A stretch of 64,000 nucleotides of DNA from C-114 sp963745405 (lineage in GTDB: Bacteria > Chloroflexota > Limnocylindria > Limnocylindrales > CSP1-4), in assembly GCA_963745405.1 (NCBI GenBank), contig CAVUWY010000002.1, positions 1,302,001-1,366,000 on the forward strand, written 5' to 3'. Positions 24,957 to 33,348 of this stretch are shown here, in pieces. Both the position numbers and the translations under genes were made by a program. Under the pieces are notes generated by a model, which saw only the letters and a list, made by a program, of their open reading frames with translations, did not search any database and was not told where the DNA came from. Each line of letters starts with the position of its first letter. Within the stretch, counting starts at the first letter, position 1.

Positions 24957-25913
24957 ATGGATGCGTCCGGATCCGTCATCGGCATCCAGGGGCTGACCAA
25001 GACCTTCGGGAAGGTCCGGGCCCTCGACGGCCTCGACCTCGACGTGGCTCCCGGAGAGGTGCACGGCTTCCTCGGCCCCAACGGCGCGGGCAAGACCACG
25101 ACGATCCGGATCGTCCTGGGCCTCATGCGCGCCAGCGGCGGTCACGTCGAGCTCTTCGGCGCTGACCCGTGGCGCCAGGCCGCGACGCTCCACGCGAGGC
25201 TCGCCTATGTCGCCGGCGAGGTCGCGCTCTGGTCGGGGCTTACGGGTGGGCAGTGTCTCGATGTCCTCGGCGCGACACAGGGCGGGCTCGACGAGGCTCG
25301 ACGCGCCGCCCTCATCGAGCGGTTCGACCTCGACCCAACCAAGCGGATCCGCGACTACTCCAAGGGCAACCGGCAGAAGGTCGCCCTCATCGCCGCCCTC
25401 GCCACCAACGCCGGACTGCTCGTGCTCGACGAGCCGACCTCCGGGCTCGACCCGCTCATGGAAGAGGCCTTCCAGGAGGTCGTCCGCGAGAGGCGCAAGG
25501 ATGGATGCACGGTCCTCCTGTCGAGTCACATCCTCGGCGAGGTCGAGGCCCTTGCCGATCGGGTGACGATCATCCGCCGGGGCCGGACCGTGACGACCGG
25601 AACGCTGGCCGAACTGCGACAGCACACCCGCACCCACGTCCACGCGGTGACTGTCGACGCGCCAGACGGCCTCGCTGCCGCGGCGGGCGTCGCGGACTAC
25701 GGCTCGGAGCGACTCGACGGCCACGTCGACAGCCGGTTCACCATCGACGCCGAGCACCTCGACGCGGTCGTGGGCCTGCTGCATGCCGCACGGATCCACA
25801 CCCTCACGGTCACCCCGCCGAGCCTGGACGAGCTCTTTCTGCGCACCTATGACGGGGACGCCGCGCCTCTCGACGCCACCGAGCTCGGCGAGCCCGTGGA
25901 GGCGGCCCGATGA
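24957..25913 (+). CDS. ABC transporter ATPase, antibiotic-exporter type
   Basis: A 318-residue ABC ATPase of the DrrA/CcmA type. Walker A GPNGAGKTTT (about 41-50), Q-loop region LAYVAGEVALWSGLTGGQ, signature YSKGNRQKVALIAALA (a KGNRQ form of the signature), Walker B LLVLDEPTSGLD, and H-loop SSH are present; the 100-residue C-terminal extension is typical of drug exporters. GAAGGAG precedes the ATG. Its stop overlaps the permease start as ATGA. Energises the permease at 25910. Confidence 0.92.
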   Translation: MDASGSVIGIQGLTKTFGKVRALDGLDLDVAPGEVHGFLGPNGAGKTTTIRIVLGLMRASGGHVELFGADPWRQAATLHARLAYVAGEVALWSGLTGGQCLDVLGATQGGLDEARRAALIERFDLDPTKRIRDYSKGNRQKVALIAALATNAGLLVLDEPTSGLDPLMEEAFQEVVRERRKDGCTVLLSSHILGEVEALADRVTIIRRGRTVTTGTLAELRQHTRTHVHAVTVDAPDGLAAAAGVADYGSERLDGHVDSRFTIDAEHLDAVVGLLHAARIHTLTVTPPSLDELFLRTYDGDAAPLDATELGEPVEAAR

Positions 25914-27493
25914 GCGCGACCGGCCTGCGGGCGATGCTCGGTGTCCAGTGGCGGACGCACCGCCGCGGCACGCTCATCTGGATGCTCGCGCTCATCGCCA
26001 TGATGGTCGGCACGGCCGGGTCCATCGCCGGCCTCTACCCCACCCCCGAGAAGATCCACAGCTACGCCGAGGCCGCCACGGCCGGGGAGGCCCTCGTCGC
26101 GATCAACGGCCAGGTCGAGGGGATCGACAGTCTCGGCGGCATCATCCAGGACGAGTTCGGCTTCTTCGCTGCCTTCCTCATCCCCCTGCTCGGGATCAGC
26201 CTCGTCGCCCAGGCCACCCGGGGTGAGGAGGAGGCCGGGCGGCTCGAGGCGGTCCTCGCCGGCCGCGTCGCGCGTCATGTCCCGGTGCTGGCCGGGCTCA
26301 CGCTCGCGTCCGCCGCCATCGTGGTCACCACCATCGCGTTCGCGCTCGGGCTCATCGCCTTCGGGGTCCCCGCCACCGGGTCGGTCCTCTACGCGGCCTC
26401 CCTCGGGACGCTGGCCTTCGTCTTCGCCGGGCTCGCGGCACTCCTCGCCCAGGTCACACTGCACGCCCGGGGCGTCTACACGTGGGGCCTGCTCATCCTC
26501 GGCGTTGCCTACGTGCTGCGGGGAGTCGGCGACGTGACGAAGACGTGGGTCACCTGGCTCTCGCCCCTCGGCTGGGCCGAGAAGGCCGCGCCCTTCGGTG
26601 GCATGCGGTGGTGGACCCTCCTGATCCCCCTCGCCGTCGGCGGGCTGCTTGCCGCGTTCGCCATCCTCGTCGCCGGGCGCCGCGACCTCGGCAGCGCGCT
26701 CCTTCGCGGTGGTGCAGGCTCGGCGCGCGCGACCTCGTGGCTGCGCAGCCCGCTCGGGCTCGCGACCGCCATCCACCGTCCGGCGATGCTCGGCTGGCTC
26801 GCGGGTGCCGTGATCCTCACGGGCACGATGGGCGCGCTCGCCCAGCAGTTCATCAACGCCGTGCTCGGCAACCCGGCCATGGCTGAGGCCTTCGGGATGT
26901 CGGGAGCGCGACCTGAGGACGCGATGGTCGCCCTCACCCAGCTCTACGCCGCCATTATCGCCACGGGCTATGCCGTCCAGGCCGTCGGCAGCCTGCGCGG
27001 CGAGGAGTCCGCGGGACGTCTCGAGATCCGGTTGTCCGGCACCCTCTCCCGCCTGCGCTGGCTCGCCGCCCACGGGCTGGTCATCGTCATCGGCATCGTA
27101 GTCATCATCGTCGTCTCATCGATCGTGCTGGCTGCGGGGATGGCCTGGTCGATGGGCACGTCGGTGAGCCCGGCTCGAGTGCTCGGAGCGGGCGCGGCCT
27201 ACCTGCCGGCGGAGCTCCTCGTCGGCGGGCTGGCGCTCGCGCTCTTCGGCCTTAGCCCCAGGGCGTTCCCGGCGGCTTGGGCCGTCCTGGCGGGCGTGAC
27301 CTTCATCGCCTTCCTCGGTCCGGGACTCAAGCTGCCCGGGTGGGTGCTCGACCTCGCCCCGACGACTCATGTCGGCAACCCTCCGCTGGGCACGGTCGAG
27401 GCGGCGTCGCTCGTCGTCCTCGGCGCCATCGCCGCTGCCCTCTGGGTCGCCGCGGCGGTCGGCTTCCGCCGTCGAGGGGTGCCGCAGAACTGA
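25910..27493 (+). CDS. ABC-2 type permease, COG3559/TnrB-like antibiotic exporter
   Basis: A 527-residue membrane protein with about 12 helices in two halves. GEEEAGRLEAVLAGRVARH and GEESAGRLEIRLSGTLSR are matching internal motifs that show the internal duplication of the polyketide-antibiotic exporter family (COG3559, as in tetronasin exporters). It is coupled to the ATPase by an ATGA overlap. Divergent from the MarR-CLC operon, so probably induced together with it. Exported compound not known. Confidence 0.9.
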   Translation: MSATGLRAMLGVQWRTHRRGTLIWMLALIAMMVGTAGSIAGLYPTPEKIHSYAEAATAGEALVAINGQVEGIDSLGGIIQDEFGFFAAFLIPLLGISLVAQATRGEEEAGRLEAVLAGRVARHVPVLAGLTLASAAIVVTTIAFALGLIAFGVPATGSVLYAASLGTLAFVFAGLAALLAQVTLHARGVYTWGLLILGVAYVLRGVGDVTKTWVTWLSPLGWAEKAAPFGGMRWWTLLIPLAVGGLLAAFAILVAGRRDLGSALLRGGAGSARATSWLRSPLGLATAIHRPAMLGWLAGAVILTGTMGALAQQFINAVLGNPAMAEAFGMSGARPEDAMVALTQLYAAIIATGYAVQAVGSLRGEESAGRLEIRLSGTLSRLRWLAAHGLVIVIGIVVIIVVSSIVLAAGMAWSMGTSVSPARVLGAGAAYLPAELLVGGLALALFGLSPRAFPAAWAVLAGVTFIAFLGPGLKLPGWVLDLAPTTHVGNPPLGTVEAASLVVLGAIAAALWVAAAVGFRRRGVPQN

Positions 27494-27588
27494 TCGCCCG
27501 TATCCTGAGCAGGCCATGGATGTACGCGAGACGATGAACGTGGGCCTCGGGCGCACGTCGCTGGTGGTGGCGGCCAGCGACGGCCCGG

Positions 27589-28203
27589 GTGGATAGGCAG
27601 GACCGAGCTTCAGACCTGCGCCACGCCCTGTGGCTGTCTGCGCTCAGCATCGCCTGGAGCGGCGTCGTCGGTTCGATCGCGGTCTACGTCGCCCTGACAA
27701 GCGCGAGCCTGTCCCTCCTTGGGTTCGGCGCCGACGCGGTGATTGACGCCGTCGCCTCGATCGTCCTTGTCTGGCGGTTCATGGTGGAAGCGCGGCAGCC
27801 GCACCGAGCCGATCGGGTCGAACAGGCGGCCGAGCGTGCGGTCGGCCTGGCGCTGATCGCCCTCGCCGTGTATCTCGCGCTTGGCGCCCTGCGCGTGCTG
27901 GTCTTCGGCGGCCATCCCGAGACCACGACCAGTGCCTTGGGGCTATTGATCGCGTCTGTGGTGGTTCTGCCGCCGCTCGCGCTCGCCAAGAACCGTGTGG
28001 CGGCGCGGCTCCAGAGTGGCGCCTTGCGGGCCGACAGCATCCTCACCGCGGTGGCCGCTCTCCTGGCGCTGATCAGTCTCGTCAGCCTCGCCGCGTCCGA
28101 GGCGCTCGGGCTATGGTGGGCTGACGCTGTCGCCGCGCTCGTCGTGAGCGTCATCGTCGTCCGGGAGGGATGGAGCAGCCTGCGGGTGACCGCGATTGCC
28201 TGA
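27589..28203 (+). CDS. cation diffusion facilitator family protein, short form
   Basis: A 204-residue CDF-type membrane protein with about six helices. GFGADAVIDAVASIVLVWRF near residue 45 resembles the helix-2 metal site, but the usual H/D-x-x-x-D of zinc CDFs is only partly kept (D49, D53); helix 5 has the matching WWADAVAALVV. The cytoplasmic C-terminal domain of ordinary CDFs is missing; the protein ends after helix 6. The GTG at 27589 has no strong ribosome site. Transported ion unknown; the short form is common in environmental bacteria. Confidence 0.75.
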   Translation: MDRQDRASDLRHALWLSALSIAWSGVVGSIAVYVALTSASLSLLGFGADAVIDAVASIVLVWRFMVEARQPHRADRVEQAAERAVGLALIALAVYLALGALRVLVFGGHPETTTSALGLLIASVVVLPPLALAKNRVAARLQSGALRADSILTAVAALLALISLVSLAASEALGLWWADAVAALVVSVIVVREGWSSLRVTAIA

Positions 28204-28277
28204 GGCGTCATGGTCCCGCAGGCGTAGCACCGCAGGCGAACAGACCGAGCCAGCCAGCCCGCCGACGATCTGCGGGG

Positions 28278-28340
28278 AAGCTGTGCACGGTCTGTGGGGT
28301 CGTCACCAGCCGCGCGGGCAGCCGCTGCACGGAGCACGCC
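28278..28340 (+). pseudogene. HNH-endonuclease-like zinc-knuckle relic
   Basis: The frame encodes KLCTVCGVVTSRAGSRCTEH, a CxxC...CxxH knuckle like the start of many HNH nucleases, with nothing downstream that continues the family. Directly after it, in another frame, begins the recombinase relic. It is probably a leftover of mobile DNA joined by deletion. Confidence 0.4.
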
Positions 28341-28344
28341 CGTC

Positions 28345-28434
28345 GTCATCGAAGGCCCGCGGTTCGTGGGCCTGCGCCTGACCCCTGCCGCCTACCGCCA
28401 TGGGCTGGCGCTCGCGCTGCCAGACAAGGTTGCT
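28345..28434 (+). pseudogene. C-terminal relic of a serine-recombinase-like protein (left copy)
   Basis: Thirty codons read VIEGPRFVGLRLTPAAYRHG and LALALPDKVA and end exactly at the 17-bp repeat copy. The same peptide pattern (VVGPEIVGVRLTQAAHAHGL, ALALPEKV) precedes the tRNA copy at 34996. In large serine recombinases such a segment follows the coiled-coil domain at the very C-terminus. Nothing upstream continues the gene. Confidence 0.55.
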
Positions 28435-28451
28435 ATGGCGCGCCCGACAGG
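28435..28451. repeat. attachment-site-like copy of the tRNA-Arg 3' end
   Basis: ATGGCGCGCCCGACAGG is identical to 34996-35012, which is the 3' end of the minus-strand tRNA-Arg(CCG) gene. The two are in direct orientation, 6561 bp apart, each preceded by a recombinase relic. This is the pattern of att sites flanking an integrated element. Confidence 0.65.
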
Positions 28452-28542
28452 TGTTGGACACGCGATGACGGCGTGTCTTAGGCGGAGCCATTCCGGGCCG
28501 TTTAGCACTTCCGCTTTGGGGCACGCAGCGCCACGATTTCGC

Positions 28543-28645
28543 GCGAAGGGGAGTAGACCCGTCGCTCGCGCGACGCGGGTGGATCGACATACCCGGCTTC
28601 GGCCCGGTCCCCCAGCCTCACCCCGAGGCGGACGAGACCTTCGAC
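28543..28645. repeat. 103-bp repeat, copy A
   Basis: Begins GCGAAGGGGAGTAGACCC and ends GAGGCGGACGAGACCTTCGAC. Copy B at 30285-30387 has the same length and only a handful of differences; weaker similarity continues about 55 bp to the left and 45 bp to the right. On the minus strand copy A is open (YVDPPASRERRVYSPSREIV), copy B has a stop, so it may derive from the end of a mobile-element gene. Confidence 0.7.
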
Positions 28646-28806
28646 AGCCTTCGCGTGGACCGAGGTCGCCCACCACGCAAGGACCCGTCGGTCGTCCAAG
28701 GCCAACGGCGCTTCGTCTGGCGCGCCCGCCAGGTCGTCGCGTCGAGCCGATCGGCTGGATCGCCGTCGGACGCACTGGGCCTGCCGCAAGGACCGGAGGC
28801 AAGGAG

Positions 28807-29277
28807 ATGCATGTGACAGGACAGCCGGAGCAGTCACCGTTTCTGCCGCCGCGCTGGTTCATCCGCTTGTTCTGGACAGTGCAGCGTGCCGTCTATTCCC
28901 TCACGCGCGGTCGATTCGGCCTTCGGATCGCGACGGCCGACCACCAGGGCATGATGCGCCTGCGGACGGTCGGACGCCGCAGCGGCGAGGAGCGCAAGGC
29001 CATCCTCGCCTACTTCGAGGACGGTCCCGACCTGGTCACGATGGCCATGAACGGCTGGGCCGATCCCGAGCCAGCCTGGTGGCTCAACCTGCAGGCCCAT
29101 CCCGACACCATCGTCGACCTGCCCGGTGGGTCGCGCGTCGTCCATGCCCGGGCAGCGGGCCCGGACGAGCGGCCACGCCTATGGGCCAGGTGGGCCGCAT
29201 TTGACAAGGAACTCGACGCCTTTGCGGCCCGCCGCTCGCGCGAGACCGCGGTCGTCATCCTGTCGCCCCCCATCTGA
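28807..29277 (+). CDS. deazaflavin (F420)-dependent nitroreductase family protein
   Basis: A 156-residue split-beta-barrel protein of the Ddn type. RLRTVGRRSGEERKAILAYF (about 58-77) is the diagnostic motif, followed by the W-W-L-N-L-x-A-H-P motif (AWWLNLQAHPDTIVDL) that lines the F420 pocket. Such proteins reduce quinones or nitro compounds with reduced F420 at the membrane face; the N-terminal FIRLFWTVQRAVYSLTRGRFG is amphipathic and could anchor it. GGAGG lies 8 nt before the ATG. First intact gene inside the proposed island. Confidence 0.9.
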   Translation: MHVTGQPEQSPFLPPRWFIRLFWTVQRAVYSLTRGRFGLRIATADHQGMMRLRTVGRRSGEERKAILAYFEDGPDLVTMAMNGWADPEPAWWLNLQAHPDTIVDLPGGSRVVHARAAGPDERPRLWARWAAFDKELDAFAARRSRETAVVILSPPI

Positions 29278-29358
29278 GGAGGGGTCCTCCATGGACCTTG
29301 AGCATTTCAGACCAGTGGCGAGGCCCGTGGGCCTGCCAGAACGATGGGAGAGAAGGGA

Positions 29359-30111
29359 ATGAATACGAGCCGAACGATCGCCGAAGCGACGCGCGCGCCG
29401 GGCATGAGCGCGGATCGGAAGGCCGCCGTCTGGATCGGCGTGCTGTACATCATCGGAACGGCTGGCATGGTCCTCAGCGCCCTCGTCACGAACGCGGTCC
29501 TGTCCGGCTCGGCCTACCTTGCCCAGGTCGCCGCAGAGCCGAACCGGGTGGCCCTCGGAGCCCTGCTCCTCCTGGGAGCGGGTCTCGCGCTCGCGCTGGT
29601 CCCGGTCGTGTTCTGGCCGATCGGCAGGCGATACAACGAGACCCTGGCCATGGGGTACGTCGTCTTTCGCGGCGCACTCGAGTCGGTCTTCTATGTCGTC
29701 ACGGCGCTCGTCTGGCTGCTGCTGATCGCACTCAGCACAGAGCCGGATGCTGGACCGCTCGCCGGCTTGGTGCGCACGACCGAGACCGTGATCTGGGATC
29801 AGCTGATCGCCATCCCGTTCGTTCTCGGCGCGCTGATGTTCTACGTCGTGCTCTACCAGTCGCGGCTCGTCCCCCGGTGGCTGTCGGCCTGGGGGCTCGT
29901 GGGGGCCGTCCTCTACATCGTGGCGCCGCTCGGCAGCATGTTCGGGCTCTCGCTCGGCTTCTTCATGGCGCCGCTCGCCCTGCAGGAGATGGTGATGGCG
30001 GTCTGGCTGATCGCCAAGGGCTTCGATCCATCTGCCATCGCTGCCGCCTCTGCCGGTGACACGTCGCGGTTGCGAGCCGCTCCGAGTACCGGGTCGGTCG
30101 CAGCAGCCTAG
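29359..30111 (+). CDS. DUF4386 family membrane protein
   Basis: A 250-residue protein with about six to seven transmembrane helices, matching DUF4386: AVWIGVLYIIGTAGMVLSAL, then RVALGALLLLGAGLALALVP, the FRGALESVFYVVTAL helix and the SRLVPRWLSAWGLVGAVLYI helix. No function is known for this family. GAGAAGGGA precedes the ATG at 29359, favouring it over an ATG 15 bp upstream. Confidence 0.85.
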   Translation: MNTSRTIAEATRAPGMSADRKAAVWIGVLYIIGTAGMVLSALVTNAVLSGSAYLAQVAAEPNRVALGALLLLGAGLALALVPVVFWPIGRRYNETLAMGYVVFRGALESVFYVVTALVWLLLIALSTEPDAGPLAGLVRTTETVIWDQLIAIPFVLGALMFYVVLYQSRLVPRWLSAWGLVGAVLYIVAPLGSMFGLSLGFFMAPLALQEMVMAVWLIAKGFDPSAIAAASAGDTSRLRAAPSTGSVAAA

Positions 30112-30284
30112 AGCGTCGCCACGGTCGAGGAGGGCACCTGAAATGCCGCGACGACGTTCGCCACGACGATGTCCTCCATGTGCTCGCCGACCATGCTCGT
30201 TCCTGGAGCGTCCATTCCGAACGGCCAGACGATTCAGGGCCGTCCAGCACTATCTGGACGGAACGGGCCCCGGCTAGGATCCGA

Positions 30285-30387
30285 GCGAAGGGGAGTAGAC
30301 CCGTCGCGCGTGCGACGCGGGTGGATCGACATGCCGGCTTAGGCCCGGTCCCCCCAGCCTCACCCCGAGGCGGACGAGACCTTCGAC
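30285..30387. repeat. 103-bp repeat, copy B
   Basis: Second copy of the repeat at 28543-28645, same orientation, 1742 bp away. It ends 75 bp before the GTG start of the P-type ATPase, while copy A ends about 160 bp before the deazaflavin reductase gene, so each copy precedes a cargo gene. Confidence 0.7.
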
Positions 30388-30461
30388 CAGCTATCGCCTG
30401 GTTCGAGGTTGCCACCACCCAAAGGCACCTCACCAGACCAGCAAGTGTCGAGGTGCCGCAC

Positions 30462-33278
30462 GTGTCCGATCCCATCCATCCCGGCTCGACGGCGGTCGAC
30501 GGCGACCCGCGATCGCGGCTGCCTGCCTCCCCGGAACAGGGGCCGATCGCCTGGTGGGCGTCCACACCCGACGTCGCGATCGCCGAGCTCGGCTCGGCCG
30601 CGTCGCTCGGGTTGACATCGGCGGCGGCCGCCGCCCGCCGCGCGGTCGACGGTCCGAACGAGCTCGTCGAGGCTGCAACGAAGCCGGCTTGGCGAGTATT
30701 CCTCGGCCAGTTCGCGAGCACGATGATCATCGTCCTGCTCGGAGCCGGCCTCGTCATGGCACTGATCGGCGATCTGACCGACGCGGCCGTGATCGCTGCC
30801 GTCATCGTCCTCAATGCGCTGATCGGGTTCGGCCAGGAGCACCGGGCCGAACGAGCGATGGCCGCGCTCAGGCAGATGACGCAGCCCCTCGCCCGCGTCG
30901 TCCGCGACGGCGTGGTCAAGACCGTCCGCGCCGGCGACATCGTCCGCGGAGATATCCTCCATCTCGACGCGGGTGATCTCGTCGCCGCCGACGCGAGGCT
31001 GATCGACGCGCCGAACCTCCAGGTCAACGAAGCCGCACTGACCGGCGAATCCGTACCGGTCGAGAAGACCGCCGACATCCTGGCGCCCGGCGAGGGCCAG
31101 CTGGTGGCCGATCGGCGGAACATGGTCTTCCGCGGGACGGCGATCGCGTACGGACGCGGCCGTGCCGTGGTCACGGCCACCGGGATGCACACCGCCCTTG
31201 GCGAGATCGCCGGCCTCCTGCAGTCCCACGCCGCGCCACCGACCCCGCTCCAGCGGCAGCTCGCGGTGCTCGGCAGGTGGATCGCGATCGGAGCCATCGC
31301 GATCTGCATTCTCGTCTTCGTCATCGGCGTCGCGCGAGGCGAACCGATCGACGTCATGTTCTTCACCGCTCTCAGCCTGGCGGTGGCTGCGATCCCGGAG
31401 TCGCTGCCAGCGGTCGTCACCGTCTCGTTGGCCCTCGGCGCTCACCGGATGGCGAAGCAACACGCCCTGATCCGCAAGCTCAGTGCAGTCGAGACACTGG
31501 GCTCCGTCACCGTCGTTGCCAGCGACAAGACTGGCACCCTGACCCAGGGACGGATGTCGGTGGAGAGGCTCTGGACCCTGGCTGGTTCGTTCCGAGTCTC
31601 CGGCGACGGCTACGAACCTCGCGGGATCTTCGAAGGCGCCGACGGAGAGGTCGAGTCGCACGCCGTCCGGGTGCTCGACGATCTCGTCCTCGCGGCGGCG
31701 CTCTGCAACGACGCCTCGCTCGTTCCGCCGGACCAGCCCGGCGCAGCGTGGGGAGTCTCGGGCGACCCCACCGAGGGCGCGCTGCTGGCGCTCGCCGGCC
31801 GTGCCGGCCTGGATCGCGCGGCCACGATCGAGCGACACCCGCGCGTCGCCGAGCTGGCCTTCGACTCGGAGCGCAGGCGGATGACCACAGTCCACAGCGC
31901 GTCGGACGGCCGTCTGCTCGTCGCTTCGAAGGGAGCGCTTGAGGCCGTCCTCCCCATCGTCACCCAGATCGCCGACCGCGATGGAGAGCGACCGATCACC
32001 TCGGCGGATCGTGACCTGATCCGGGCGGCAGCAGAGGCCGACTCGGCCGCCGGCTACCGCGTGCTGGCGGTCGGTGGCGGGCGGCTTGCCTCGTCCGCAG
32101 GGGATCCCCCGGCATCGCTCGGCGCCGTTGAGCGCGACCTGGTGCTGTATGGGCTCGTGGCGCTCGCCGATCCTCCCCGCTCGGCATCCGCGGACGCCGT
32201 CGCCGCTGCTCGCTCCGCCGGCATCACCCCGATAATGGTGACCGGCGATCACCCGGCCACGGCACGCGCGATCGCCACCCGCCTCGGCATACTCACCCCG
32301 GGTCGCGCCGTGATGACCGGGGCCGAGCTCGAGTCCGAAGGCCCCGAGCACCTCGCGCGCCACGTCGGCGATGTCGCCGTCTACGCGCGGACGACGCCCG
32401 AGCAGAAGCTCGATATCGTCGCGGCGTGGCAGGCTCGGGGAGCCGTCGTCGCCATGACGGGCGATGGCGTGAACGATGCCCCGGCCCTCCGCAAGGCGGA
32501 CATCGGTGTGGCGATGGGCATCAGCGGCACCGAGGTCTCGAAGGAGGCCGCGGACATGGTGCTGGCGAATGACAACTTCGCCACCATCATCGGAGCCGTT
32601 CGCGAGGGGCGCAGGATCTACGACAACATCCGGCGCTCGGTCCGATTCGGGCTGACCGGCGGTTCGGGTGAGATCTGGCTGATCTTCCTCGCGCCCTTCG
32701 TCGGGCTCCCTCTCCCGCTGCTCCCGATCCAGATCCTGTGGGTCAACCTCGTCACGCACGGGCTGCCAGGTGTTGCTCTTGCGGTCGAGCCGGCGGAACC
32801 CGACGTCATGCGCCACCGGCCTCGGCCGCGCGACGAGGCGATCCTCTCGGGTGGGCTCTGGCAGCACATCCTCTTCGACGGACTGCTCCTCGGGGCGGTG
32901 TGCCTTGGCATCGGGCTGTGGGGCTACATGTCCGACCGACCGTGGCAGACGATGGTGTTCACCGCACTGGCCCTCCTGCAGCTGGGCAACGCCCTGGCCT
33001 TGCGCTCGAACCGGCAGTCAGTGTTCCGGCTGGGCCTGCGCGGCAACCCGTTCCTGCTCCTCGTGCTCGTCGGGACGCTGGTCCTCCAGCTCATCCTCAT
33101 CTACTGGTCACCGGCCCAGCGGCTCCTCTCGACCGAGGCGCTGAGTCCCCTCGACCTCACAGTCGTCCTGATCGCCTCGACCTTCCTGTTCTGGGTGGTC
33201 GAGATCCAGAAGCTGATCAGCCGCCGGTCCTCCCGCGCGCTGCCGGTCGCGCCGTCTCGCTCCCTGGGAACGATCTGA
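30462..33278 (+). CDS. cation-transporting P-type ATPase (P2A-like)
   Basis: A 938-residue P2-type ATPase. The TGES loop (ALTGESVPVEK), PES-L-P of helix 4 (VAAIPESLPAVVTV), phosphorylation motif SDKTGTLTQ with Asp about 355, the KGAL nucleotide loop, TGDHPATARAIA and MTGDGVNDAPAL hinge motifs are all present, with ten helices. It resembles Ca2+ pumps, but in helix 6 the usual N-L-V-T-D-G reads NLVTHGLPG, so a key calcium ligand is His (about residue 766). The transported ion is therefore open. The GTG at 30462 has GAGGTG 8 nt upstream. Confidence 0.9.
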   Translation: MSDPIHPGSTAVDGDPRSRLPASPEQGPIAWWASTPDVAIAELGSAASLGLTSAAAAARRAVDGPNELVEAATKPAWRVFLGQFASTMIIVLLGAGLVMALIGDLTDAAVIAAVIVLNALIGFGQEHRAERAMAALRQMTQPLARVVRDGVVKTVRAGDIVRGDILHLDAGDLVAADARLIDAPNLQVNEAALTGESVPVEKTADILAPGEGQLVADRRNMVFRGTAIAYGRGRAVVTATGMHTALGEIAGLLQSHAAPPTPLQRQLAVLGRWIAIGAIAICILVFVIGVARGEPIDVMFFTALSLAVAAIPESLPAVVTVSLALGAHRMAKQHALIRKLSAVETLGSVTVVASDKTGTLTQGRMSVERLWTLAGSFRVSGDGYEPRGIFEGADGEVESHAVRVLDDLVLAAALCNDASLVPPDQPGAAWGVSGDPTEGALLALAGRAGLDRAATIERHPRVAELAFDSERRRMTTVHSASDGRLLVASKGALEAVLPIVTQIADRDGERPITSADRDLIRAAAEADSAAGYRVLAVGGGRLASSAGDPPASLGAVERDLVLYGLVALADPPRSASADAVAAARSAGITPIMVTGDHPATARAIATRLGILTPGRAVMTGAELESEGPEHLARHVGDVAVYARTTPEQKLDIVAAWQARGAVVAMTGDGVNDAPALRKADIGVAMGISGTEVSKEAADMVLANDNFATIIGAVREGRRIYDNIRRSVRFGLTGGSGEIWLIFLAPFVGLPLPLLPIQILWVNLVTHGLPGVALAVEPAEPDVMRHRPRPRDEAILSGGLWQHILFDGLLLGAVCLGIGLWGYMSDRPWQTMVFTALALLQLGNALALRSNRQSVFRLGLRGNPFLLLVLVGTLVLQLILIYWSPAQRLLSTEALSPLDLTVVLIASTFLFWVVEIQKLISRRSSRALPVAPSRSLGTI

Positions 33279-33348
33279 TGACTGAGACCCAGTCCCGCTC
33301 CGATCGCTGTACCGGGTCGGATCATGTTGGTAGCCTCAGGAGCGATGT

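Noticed and set aside
27516..27596. 26-codon frame between the exporter and the CDF-like gene
   Set aside because: It starts like an SDR (NVGLGRTSLVVAASDGPGG) but is too short to tell a relic from chance and it overlaps the CDF start.
28543..30387. Two spaced repeats considered as CRISPR or terminal inverted repeats
   Set aside because: Only two copies, in direct orientation, 103 bp long and 1.7 kb apart with genes between; neither a CRISPR array nor an insertion-sequence end pair.
30360..32867. 835-codon minus-strand frame opposite the P-type ATPase
   Set aside because: Entirely within the ATPase gene on the other strand, without any domain.
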